NCBI GenBank assembly: GCA_016209495.1
Contig: JACQVX010000169.1
Coordinates: forward strand, 1-45,870
DNA length: 45,870 bases
Reading direction: 5' to 3'
Origin: Planctomycetota bacterium
Lineage (GTDB): Bacteria; Planctomycetota; JACQVX01
Of the stretch, positions 1 through 7,031 are shown one piece after another; positions within the stretch are counted from its first letter, which is position 1, and each line of letters starts with the position of its first letter. The translations under genes and the position numbers were made by a program. The notes below the pieces were generated by a model. The model was not told where the DNA came from and did no database searches. It saw only the letters and a list, made by a program, of their open reading frames with translations.

Positions 1-1036
1 CCGCCACCCCCACCGCCTGGGCCAGCCCCACCGCCGGCCGGGCGGAGCGGCCGGCTGCGGCCACCGCGCGCGCCGCGAGCGGCAAGACCATCCCCGCCAG
101 GACGGAGGCGGGGACCATGTGGGGCAGCCGGCCGGCCTCCACCGCGCTCCAGGCCAGGGCCGCGCCCAGGAGGGCCTGGGCCAGGGCCAGCGACCCCGCG
201 GCCGGGGCGCGGTCCACCACCAGGGCCGCCGCGAGCGAGCCCGCGGCGAGGCCGGCCAGGTGGAGGGCCAGCATCCGGGCGAATTCGCGGGCGAATCCCT
301 GCTCCACGAAGGCCAGGGCCCGGGCCCAGGCCACCTCGGCCCCCGTGGAGGCCGCCCCGCCCAGGAGGCAGGCCGCGAGGACCAGGGCCGCCGTGCGCCG
401 CGGGTCGGGCCCGCCTCCCGTCGCCGCCTCTCGCATCCGGCGCACCGTGGGGTCGTGGGTGCGCGCCCCGGGCGCCCCCAGCCAGGCGAGGCCCAGGGCC
501 GAGGCAGCCACCGCCAGGTTCGCCCCCACGGCCAGGAGTTCCGTGGCCTCGAGGCCCAGCCGGGCCAGGCCCCAGAGGCCCGCCAGGGCCGCGCCCCCCA
601 CCGCCCCCAGGGTATTGGCGGCGTAGAGGACCCCCACGGTCCGGCCGAGCCGGTCCCCCTCCGCGGCCTCCACGGCCTCCACGGCCACCGGCAGGACCGC
701 GCCCATGAAGACCGGGGGCAGGGCCGCCACGAGGAAGGCCGCCGCCGGGTGCAATGCCCCCAGGGCCCCCAGCACCGCGGGGAAGGCCAGGCCGCACCCG
801 GCCGCCGAGACCTCCAGGAGGGCCAGGAGGCGCAGGGGGCGGCCCGACCTCCGGGCCACGCGCCCACCCAGGGCGGCGCCGGCCGCCAGCCCCGCGAGGA
901 ACGCGGCCACGGCCAGGGCCACCGCCTCGGCGGAGGAGCCCGTCACCACGGCCAGGCGGCGCGCCCACGAGACCTGATAGACCAGGGAGGCGGCCCCGGA
1001 GAGGGCCGCCAGCAGCGGGACGAGCGCCCGGGTCAG
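1..1036 (-). CDS. Spermidine-synthase-like polytopic membrane protein, C-terminus cut by window edge
   Basis: Reading the minus strand from 1036 gives an open frame of 345 codons that runs off the left edge. The N-terminus contains SGAASLVYQVSWARRLAVV followed by a Gly/Ala-rich helix ending in LGGRVARR, the pattern of the membrane half of fused MFS/spermidine synthase proteins. A second copy of the motif (GGAASTGAEVAWARALAFV) appears in the middle, as expected for the duplicated 7-TM halves of that family. The soluble aminopropyltransferase domain, if present, lies outside the window. There is no ATG near the start. The frame can begin at a CTG (1036-1034) that overlaps the TGA of the upstream phosphatase gene, or further upstream inside it, so the start is uncertain. 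Translational coupling to the inositol monophosphatase is likely. The family assignment is by motif only and the substrate is unknown. Confidence 0.7.
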   Translation of the reverse strand, partial: MTRALVPLLAALSGAASLVYQVSWARRLAVVTGSSAEAVALAVAAFLAGLAAGAALGGRVARRSGRPLRLLALLEVSAAGCGLAFPAVLGALGALHPAAAFLVAALPPVFMGAVLPVAVEAVEAAEGDRLGRTVGVLYAANTLGAVGGAALAGLWGLARLGLEATELLAVGANLAVAASALGLAWLGAPGARTHDPTVRRMREAATGGGPDPRRTAALVLAACLLGGAASTGAEVAWARALAFVEQGFAREFARMLALHLAGLAAGSLAAALVVDRAPAAGSLALAQALLGAALAWSAVEAGRLPHMVPASVLAGMVLPLAARAVAAAGRSARPAVGLAQAVGVA

Positions 1037-1833
1037 GGCGTCGGGGTCCGCCTGCCGACGAGCCCCAGGAGGGGCCCGTGGCAGGCCGCCCCCGCCCCCA
1101 GGAAGGTGTAGCCCCGTTCCCAGGCCCTCGCGGTCGGCTCCACCGGGAAGAGGGGCGAGCCGTCCATGGCGCTCACCCGGGCCCCCGCCTCCTCCAGGAT
1201 CAGGCTCGCGGCGGCCAGGTCCCACAGGCGGACGTCGTCGGAGATGCAACCGGCGAAGCCGCCATCGGCCACGAGGACGGCATTCAGGGTGAAGGCCCCC
1301 GTGTTGCGGACCTTCCAGCCCTCGTAGACCCGGCCCACCCACCGGGGCGTCCCCTCCCGGAACCTGGAGGGGGTCGCGATGAGGGCCTCCGGGTCCAGTT
1401 CCCCCTCCCGGGCCCACACCCGCACCTCGCCACGGTAGCTCCCCTCGCCCGCCACGGCGTGCCAGGTCTCGCGCAGCAGGGGGTCGTGGACCACCCCCAC
1501 CACCGGCCGCCCGCCCTCCAGAAGGGCCACGGACACGGCCCAGTAGGGGACCCCCGCCACGAAGTTGCTCGTCCCGTCCAGGGGGTCGAGGCACCAGGCC
1601 ATCTCCCCGGCCGGACCCGAGGCGCCCCGCTCCTCTCCCACGACGGCGTGCGAGGGGAAGCGCTCGGCGATCCTCGATCGGAGCAGGTCCTCCGCCGCCT
1701 CGTCCGCCTCGCTGACGATCTGCCCGGGCGACTTGGTGCGCACCGAGACGACCCGGCGGAATCGACCCAGCAGGAGCTCCCCCGCCTCGCGTGCCAGGGC
1801 GCGTGCGAACCCGCAAGCCTCTCCGAGGTGCAT
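1033..1833 (-). CDS. Inositol monophosphatase family protein
   Basis: A 266-residue protein, the usual length of the IMPase/SuhB/CysQ superfamily, which hydrolyses small phosphomonoesters with Mg2+. The metal ligands are visible: Glu68 in VGEERG, Asp83 and Asp86 in LDPLDGTSN, and Asp205 in WDLAAAS. SEAD near residue 42-45 matches the first family motif. The ATG at 1833 is chosen because a GGGGGGAGG Shine-Dalgarno lies just upstream and the family homology begins there. A longer reading to 2151 only adds a shadow of the divergent gene. It is cotranscribed with the overlapping downstream membrane protein. The substrate (inositol phosphate, histidinol phosphate, PAP or a sugar phosphate) cannot be told from sequence. 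Confidence 0.9.
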   Translation of the reverse strand: MHLGEACGFARALAREAGELLLGRFRRVVSVRTKSPGQIVSEADEAAEDLLRSRIAERFPSHAVVGEERGASGPAGEMAWCLDPLDGTSNFVAGVPYWAVSVALLEGGRPVVGVVHDPLLRETWHAVAGEGSYRGEVRVWAREGELDPEALIATPSRFREGTPRWVGRVYEGWKVRNTGAFTLNAVLVADGGFAGCISDDVRLWDLAAASLILEEAGARVSAMDGSPLFPVEPTARAWERGYTFLGAGAACHGPLLGLVGRRTPTP

Positions 1834-1853
1834 GGCGGCCCTCCCCCCGCTGC

Positions 1854-1859
1854 TACAAT
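1854..1859 (+). promoter_or_regulatory. -10 element candidate (TACAAT) for the C45-type gene
   Basis: TACAAT matches the sigma-70 -10 consensus at 5 of 6 positions and sits about 32 nt before the TTG start at 1892. No convincing -35 is present 16-18 nt upstream. It supports the TTG start rather than the longer upstream reading. Confidence 0.4.
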
Positions 1860-1891
1860 GCCCGCCCCGACAAGGGGGCGGCAGGATACCC

Positions 1892-2995
1892 TTGGCTTCG
1901 ACGACGGACAAGGCCGCTCCCCGGGTAGCGAGGCTGGACCTGGCCGGCACGCCCCGGGAGATGGGGCGGACCCAGGGGGAGGCCCTGCGGGGGCCCATCC
2001 GCGAGCTGGCCGACGAGCGCCTGGAGCGGGCGGTGGCGTGGTGCTCCGCCCGGGGCGTCCCGGCCACGGTGGACTCCTGCCTCGCGGCCGCATCCGCCTC
2101 TTGGCCGCACCACCGGGAGCTGCCGCGCGCCGCCGAGGAGCTGGAGGGCATCGCCGAGGGGGCGGGCCTCGCCGTGGAGCGGCTCCTCTGGGCGGCGGCC
2201 TACACGGACCTGAGGGACCTGGTGGGCCGCGCGGCGGCGAGCGTCGCGGAGGGCGAGTGCAGCGCCTTCGTGGTCCCCGGCGAGTGCGCCGAGGACGGCC
2301 GGCTGGCCTGCGGCCAGACCTACGACATGCACGCCTCGGCGGCCCGCCACCTGGTGCTCCAGCGCCGCCGCCCCCAGGGGGCCCCGGAGTGCCTTGCCCT
2401 GTCCACCTCCGGCTGCCTGCCGCTCATCGGCCTGAATGCGCGGGGGATCGCCGTGGGGACGAACAACCTCCGCCCCCGGGACCCGCGGCCGGGGGTCACC
2501 TACCCGGCCCTCATCGCGGAGGCCCTGGCCTCGGGCGACCTGGAGGACGCGGTGGACCGCCTCACCGGCTGCGACCGGGCCAGCGGGCACCACTACTACG
2601 TCTGCGACCCGCGCCGGGGCTTCCTGGTGGAGACCTCCGCGACCCGCTTCGCCCTGCGCGCGGTGTCCCGCTCCGTCGCGGTGCACACCAACCACTACGT
2701 CCTGGAGTCCATGGTGGAGATGGAGGCCGAGGAGGGCCCGGACCCCACGAGCCCCGTCCGGCTGGCGGCCCTGGCCGCCGCCCTGGCCCGCACGCCCCTG
2801 GGGGCCGCCGACCTGAGGGCCGCCCTCTCCGGCCACGGCGGCGTCTGCCGGCACCCGGCGGCCGATGCGCACGCGGGCCCGGACGCGGAGCCGAACCGCA
2901 CCTGCGCCGCCGCCGTCCTCTTCCCGGGGGAGGGGCTCCTGGAGTGGGCGGCCGGGAACCCCTGCGCCGCGGCGTGGGAGGAGCTGAAGCTATGA
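1892..2995 (+). CDS. C45-type (acyl-CoA:6-aminopenicillanic acid acyltransferase-like) Ntn hydrolase
   Basis: A 367-residue protein resembling peptidase family C45/AAT proteins, which are autoprocessed N-terminal-nucleophile enzymes that cleave or form amide bonds. The N-terminal stretch (LDLAGTPREMGRTQGEALRG) has the typical family opening. The likely nucleophile is Cys123 in EGECSAFVV, where family members have the self-cleavage site, and CGQTYDM follows as in the family pattern (GRNxD-like). Asn-rich AVGTNNL and VHTNHYV motifs downstream also fit. The TTG at 1892 is chosen because an AAGGGGGCGG ribosome-binding-like stretch precedes it and a -10 element lies just upstream. No signal peptide is visible, so a cytoplasmic location is likely. 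Substrate unknown. Confidence 0.75.
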   Translation: MASTTDKAAPRVARLDLAGTPREMGRTQGEALRGPIRELADERLERAVAWCSARGVPATVDSCLAAASASWPHHRELPRAAEELEGIAEGAGLAVERLLWAAAYTDLRDLVGRAAASVAEGECSAFVVPGECAEDGRLACGQTYDMHASAARHLVLQRRRPQGAPECLALSTSGCLPLIGLNARGIAVGTNNLRPRDPRPGVTYPALIAEALASGDLEDAVDRLTGCDRASGHHYYVCDPRRGFLVETSATRFALRAVSRSVAVHTNHYVLESMVEMEAEEGPDPTSPVRLAALAAALARTPLGAADLRAALSGHGGVCRHPAADAHAGPDAEPNRTCAAAVLFPGEGLLEWAAGNPCAAAWEELKL

Positions 2996-3014
2996 GACGG
3001 CGCGGGCCGCCCCC

Positions 3015-3043
3015 TCGACAGCCCACGCGGACGGGGCTACACT
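3015..3043 (+). promoter_or_regulatory. Sigma-70-type promoter of the prepilin operon
   Basis: TCGACA (3015-3020, 5 of 6) and TACACT (3038-3043, 4 of 6) are separated by exactly 17 nt. Transcription would begin near 3050, just before the G11 tract and 28 nt before the GTG start at 3078. Confidence 0.55.
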
Positions 3044-3057
3044 GGCTCCACGGGCGC

Positions 3058-3068
3058 GGGGGGGGGGG
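3058..3068 (+). repeat. G11 homopolymer in the leader of the prepilin operon
   Basis: Eleven consecutive G residues, the longest homopolymer noticed in the window. They lie between the predicted transcription start and the GTG start at 3078, where they also serve as the purine-rich ribosome-binding region. Slippage here would change the leader length. Confidence 0.9.
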
Positions 3069-3077
3069 CGTGACGAC

Positions 3078-3635
3078 GTGAGGGCGGGCCGCCGAGAAGC
3101 CGGGTTCTCCATCCTCGAGGTGGTCGTCGCCCTCGCCATCATGTCCACCTTCGTCCTCGCCGTCTCCAGCGCCATCGTGGCCGCCCAGCGAGCGACCCGG
3201 GATATGGACGTCCAGGCGAGGGTCCTCCTCGCGGCCCAGGGGGCCATGGACCTGCTGGCGGCCATACCCTACGGCACCTCGGGGGACGCCGTCCCCGTGA
3301 TCGCCCCGGCGACCACCCAGGCTGGCACGGTGTCGGCCCTCTTCAACTCCTTCAGCGGCCTGGACCAGGTCACGCTCCTGGGCCTCTACAACTACGCGGA
3401 CAACGCGACCGCCATCAACGTGGTCCACACCTTCAGCGGGACGCAGGTCCTGGGCGACACCCCCGCGGTGGTGGAGGTGGTGGTGACGGACGATCTGGCC
3501 CTCGTGGATCCGCTGGGCGTGAGCGTCGGCGCGGCCGACGGCGGGATGGCCCTGCGCCTGGAGGTCCGGGTGAGGGACGGGACGGACTACCGGACCGTCC
3601 TCTCCGACGTGCGGGTCAACCCGGCGGCGGAGTAG
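3078..3635 (+). CDS. Prepilin-like protein with N-terminal methylation motif (minor pilin/pseudopilin)
   Basis: A 185-residue protein. MRAGRREAG is a short positive leader followed by FSILEVVVALAIMSTFVLAV, the class III signal of type IV prepilins: cleavage after Gly9, Phe+1, Glu+5 and a roughly 20-residue hydrophobic helix. The rest is a small globular domain typical of PilV/GspI-like minor pilins. Such proteins are processed by prepilin peptidase and assembled in the inner membrane into a pilus or type II pseudopilus. The start is GTG at 3078 with the G-rich leader as ribosome-binding region. It begins a three-gene pilin cluster. No assembly ATPase or secretin is in the window, so the system it serves is unknown. 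Confidence 0.85.
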   Translation: MRAGRREAGFSILEVVVALAIMSTFVLAVSSAIVAAQRATRDMDVQARVLLAAQGAMDLLAAIPYGTSGDAVPVIAPATTQAGTVSALFNSFSGLDQVTLLGLYNYADNATAINVVHTFSGTQVLGDTPAVVEVVVTDDLALVDPLGVSVGAADGGMALRLEVRVRDGTDYRTVLSDVRVNPAAE

Positions 3636-3655
3636 GCGGAGAGGAGGATCGAGCC

Positions 3656-6070
3656 ATGGCGATGGGAACGCGGCGCGAGGGGGGCAACGCCCTGCTCCTG
3701 GTCATGGTGGTCTCCGTGGTCCTCTCCGGGGCGGCGGCGATCTTCCTCTCCCGGGTCCAGGACGAGGCGAGGGCCCTGAACTCGGGGACGGACCTGCGCC
3801 AGGCCCGCGCCCTGGCCTGGGAGGGCTACCACGTGGCCCGCCGGGCCATCCTGGAGGCGGACTACGTCCCCCCGGACCCGGACACGTTCCCCGAGGGGCA
3901 CAACGAGGCCGTCGCGGCGGCCCTGGCCGACAGCGGAAACACGCTGCTGGGCTACACCCGCGAATTCACCATCCCGGGCGGGGGGAGCCGCGTCGGCACG
4001 GTGGAGGTGACCCTGGTGGAGGTGATGGTCGATGCCACTCAACCCCTCACCGGCTTCTACCGGATGACCTCCACGGCTGCCGTGGGGAGCGAGACCGCCG
4101 CGGTGGAGTCCGTCCTGCGCGAGACCCAGCCCATCAACAACTACCTCTACTTCGGGGCCAAGGGCGACAATACGTGGCTCGACACCGACCCCCGGCTCGT
4201 GCTCCAGATGAACGAGATGCATTCGACCTTCCACAACGCGCACGAGGTCACGATCGGCGGGCGGGTCCGCAACTACGGCAACATCGAGGTACTCCTGCCC
4301 ATGCAGACGGTCTTTGAGAGGCTGGTCTCCACGAAGGGGACCATCACCCCGGACCCGGCGACAACCTCGGGCCAGACCTACCTCGCGGGCTACGAGGTGT
4401 GGGTCTCGGGCCCGCGTCACTTCTACGACGACGGCCAGGGGACCGGGCCCCTGGACTACGTGATGCCGGGCACCCCGTCGGCAGACGCCCTGGCTCGATT
4501 CCAGGACGACGCGAAGGCCACGAGCGACGAAGGGCTCTACTGCCGGCCGTATGGCGACGACGACAGCGAATGGGAGGACTGGTTCCTCGCCGGCACGAAT
4601 CTCCGGGGCTGGCCGGAATCCAGTACCGACCTGGATTCCGATCCCGCCGCAAACGCCAACTGCCGTTCGGCCAATCCCAAGTCGCACTGGGACACCCACG
4701 AACTCGACGACGTGGTGGCCCACGGCCACGTCTTCTACGTCCAGATCTATGACAATGGGACCGTGGACCCCAACACGTCGGATAGCGGCTTTCCCAACGA
4801 CGACACGATGATCCTGGGGTTGACCAAGGCCGACGTCCAACCCGCAGTGGCGCCGGGAAGTCGCCCCATCTTTAGCGACTCGGACCTGGACACCTGGCGG
4901 GTCCGGCTCCTGGACGGCCCCAGCGTGGGCTGGGACGTGGAGGCGCAGCAAGCCACATCCATCACGCGCCCCCGTTTCGTGATCCAGGCCCGGCCCCGGT
5001 TCGAGTTCATCAAGCTCGCGACCTCGGAGACCGACGTGTCCTTCGTGGCGGACTTCAGCGCGACCTCCACGGAGATCGTCAGGGACCTGGACACCCAGCA
5101 CTTCACCCAGCTCTACCGGAACGCCATCCCCCAGATCGCCTTCGAGCGGGTGAACACGGCGGGCACCGCGACGGCCGTCACGGGTTCGCTCACGTTCACC
5201 CCGGACGACGAGCTCGGGTCGAACGCCACCGCGAGCTACACCGGGGACCTGACGTTCTTCTTCGAGGGGCCCGTGAACCGGGTGGGAGGGCCCGTGAACC
5301 CCGCGCGCTACGGCGACTGGCACCCGGGGGCCTACATCTACCACCGGGTGACGCTGGCCTCGGAGCAGGACATCATCATGGTAGGGGGAAGCACCTATGT
5401 CGACGCCCAGGGGGACGAGGCCATGCGCCCCCGCTACCGGGCCGACAGCACGCTGCTAACTCGCCTGGCCCCGACCGTGGGTCTTGGGTCGGTCAGGGCC
5501 AGCGGGGGGCCATACGAGGGCCAGGCCGTACTGGGCCTCTACTCCCATTCGGGCGACATCATCTTCGCCCGCGACCACGCGCACGAATGTTTCCACACCC
5601 ACGGCGTCTACTCCGCCGTCTGCTTCGCCCCCCGGGGTTCCGTGGGCTACCGCGGCTCTTCCTCCGCCTACGACGCCCAGTTCGCCCATGCCGTCCTGGA
5701 TCGCACGAACTCGCGCTTGTCGGGAGTCATGGACTCGGACGACGATGGCGACGAAACCACGGTCGACCTGGCCGAGATCGCCGAGACCGGCTGGCACTTT
5801 CGGGATTCGCGCTACGAGTGGGGCACCTCGCGCCCCCTCATCTGCCTCTACGGCGCCTACGCCGCGGGGAAGGGGATCCGCTTCGCCGAGATCCTCCACG
5901 GCCACCACCTGGTGGGGCTCATGGACGGCTATGTGAGCGGCCAGGTCAACGTCGATCTCTACCCCCCGGTGCGCTACGACCCCCAGCTCGAGCGGGTGGG
6001 CCCGCCCTCGTTCCCGTCGATCCAGAAGCCCGTCTTCTACGAGGCCCACCTGGTGCGGGTGCAGCCGTGA
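3656..6070 (+). CDS. Large PilX-like pilus-associated protein
   Basis: An 804-residue protein. Its N-terminus (REGGNALLLVMVVSVVLSGA) is a pilin-like hydrophobic helix after a positive leader. As in PilX_N proteins, the canonical Glu+5 is missing. It continues with QDEARALNSGTDLRQARALAWEGYHVARR, the amphipathic stretch common to PilX-type minor pilins. The large remainder is extracellular and unrecognised. It includes an Asp-rich, EF-hand-like loop near residue 692 (DSDDDGDETT) and DLDSDP near residue 325, which may bind calcium. The ATG at 3656 has a good GAGAGGAGG site 7 nt upstream. At 804 residues it is far larger than ordinary PilX (about 150-200), closer to PilY-like tip proteins in size. 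It lies between two class III prepilins, so it may be the tip component of the same minor-pilin complex. Confidence 0.7.
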   Translation: MAMGTRREGGNALLLVMVVSVVLSGAAAIFLSRVQDEARALNSGTDLRQARALAWEGYHVARRAILEADYVPPDPDTFPEGHNEAVAAALADSGNTLLGYTREFTIPGGGSRVGTVEVTLVEVMVDATQPLTGFYRMTSTAAVGSETAAVESVLRETQPINNYLYFGAKGDNTWLDTDPRLVLQMNEMHSTFHNAHEVTIGGRVRNYGNIEVLLPMQTVFERLVSTKGTITPDPATTSGQTYLAGYEVWVSGPRHFYDDGQGTGPLDYVMPGTPSADALARFQDDAKATSDEGLYCRPYGDDDSEWEDWFLAGTNLRGWPESSTDLDSDPAANANCRSANPKSHWDTHELDDVVAHGHVFYVQIYDNGTVDPNTSDSGFPNDDTMILGLTKADVQPAVAPGSRPIFSDSDLDTWRVRLLDGPSVGWDVEAQQATSITRPRFVIQARPRFEFIKLATSETDVSFVADFSATSTEIVRDLDTQHFTQLYRNAIPQIAFERVNTAGTATAVTGSLTFTPDDELGSNATASYTGDLTFFFEGPVNRVGGPVNPARYGDWHPGAYIYHRVTLASEQDIIMVGGSTYVDAQGDEAMRPRYRADSTLLTRLAPTVGLGSVRASGGPYEGQAVLGLYSHSGDIIFARDHAHECFHTHGVYSAVCFAPRGSVGYRGSSSAYDAQFAHAVLDRTNSRLSGVMDSDDDGDETTVDLAEIAETGWHFRDSRYEWGTSRPLICLYGAYAAGKGIRFAEILHGHHLVGLMDGYVSGQVNVDLYPPVRYDPQLERVGPPSFPSIQKPVFYEAHLVRVQP

Positions 6071-6117
6071 TGCGAGCGTGAGCGAGGGATGACCCGGCCG
6101 GGCCGCCAGCTCGGAAC

Positions 6118-6183
6118 GAGCGAGCAACCGGAGGTTGCGCAGCGAGGAATGAGCGAGCAACCGGAGGTTGCGCAGCGAGGAAT
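6118..6183 (+). repeat. Perfect 33-bp tandem duplication carrying hairpin, ribosome-binding site and start codon
   Basis: Two identical 33-nt copies, 6118-6150 and 6151-6183. Each contains GCAACC-GGA-GGTTGC, a perfect 6-bp stem with GGA loop that holds a Shine-Dalgarno-like GGAGG, then GCGAGGA and ATG. The unit is 11 codons long and encodes SEQPEVAQRGM twice, immediately before the prepilin helix. A related hairpin (GCGACC-GGA-GGTCGC) lies before the VgrG-like gene at 18791. Confidence 0.95.
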
Positions 6184-6991
6184 GACCCTCCTGGAGATGG
6201 CCTTCGCGGTGGCCATCCTGGCCGTGGTGGCCGTGGGGGCCTTCGCCGGCCTGGAGGCCATCGCCCGGTCCGCCGAGGTGGGCTCGGCCCGGGTGGACGG
6301 CCTGGCCACGGCGGACCGGCTCCTCTGGGAGCTGGCCGAGGACATCCGCGAGGGGACCTCCTCCCAGGACGTGGGCCGCCACGAGGTCCAGCGCTACACC
6401 ACGCAGGACATCGGCCACGACGCCTACTACTTCGTGAAGCGCCGGATGCGGCCGACGGCGGCGGACCCGGAGATCCTCCTCCCGCCGTACGGCTATAGCC
6501 CCCTGGCCACCGGGGACCCGGACGCCGACCCCGTCGCGGTCCCCATCTTCCCCCCCGCCGCGTTCCCGTCCGCCGATTTCGAGTGGGTCTGCTACTACCT
6601 GGATCAGACCACCGCCGTGGTGGACGGCGCGAACTGGACCCCCGGGCTGCTGCGCCGGCTCTCCACCTGGGACCCGGCGGCGGACGCGACGGCCGACACT
6701 TCCTGGGGATTCCCCGGGCGGGTGGTGACCCTGCGCATCGAGCCCCCGTCCACGACCAACGGGGGCATGGTCACGGTGACGCTGGTGGTCCTCACCGCGA
6801 GGGCCTCGCTGCCGCCGGCCACCCTGAAGGACCGGGTGGACTACCTCCTGGGCGAAGGGGACTACGCCGAAGGCGCGACCAGCGCACGCGCGCGCCCCAT
6901 CCCCGCCCAGGAGGACTACAGCCCCGCGCCCCCCGACATCTATCTCCTCGTGAAGCGCACCGCGCGGATCCGCCCCAGGAACTACTTCTAG
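6149..6991 (+). CDS. Prepilin-like protein with duplicated leader (PilW/GspJ-like minor pilin)
   Basis: The mature part starts MTLLEMAFAVAILAVVAVGA, a class III prepilin helix with Glu+5, preceded by Gly. Three ATGs are possible: 6089 (31-residue leader), 6149 (11-residue leader, MSEQPEVAQRG) and 6182 (no leader, so no processing site). 6149 is chosen because leaders of 6-20 residues are usual and a GCGAGG site precedes it, giving 280 residues. The leader is encoded by a 33-bp tandem duplication. The globular part includes DRLLWELAEDIREGT, typical of PilW/GspJ-like minor pilins. It follows the PilX-like gene by a short gap and is probably in the same operon. Which start is used could change leader length and expression. 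Confidence 0.75.
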   Translation: MSEQPEVAQRGMTLLEMAFAVAILAVVAVGAFAGLEAIARSAEVGSARVDGLATADRLLWELAEDIREGTSSQDVGRHEVQRYTTQDIGHDAYYFVKRRMRPTAADPEILLPPYGYSPLATGDPDADPVAVPIFPPAAFPSADFEWVCYYLDQTTAVVDGANWTPGLLRRLSTWDPAADATADTSWGFPGRVVTLRIEPPSTTNGGMVTVTLVVLTARASLPPATLKDRVDYLLGEGDYAEGATSARARPIPAQEDYSPAPPDIYLLVKRTARIRPRNYF

Positions 6992-7031
6992 GCGCGCCGC
7001 CCCGCCCACGTCCACGCCCTCGGCAGGACTC

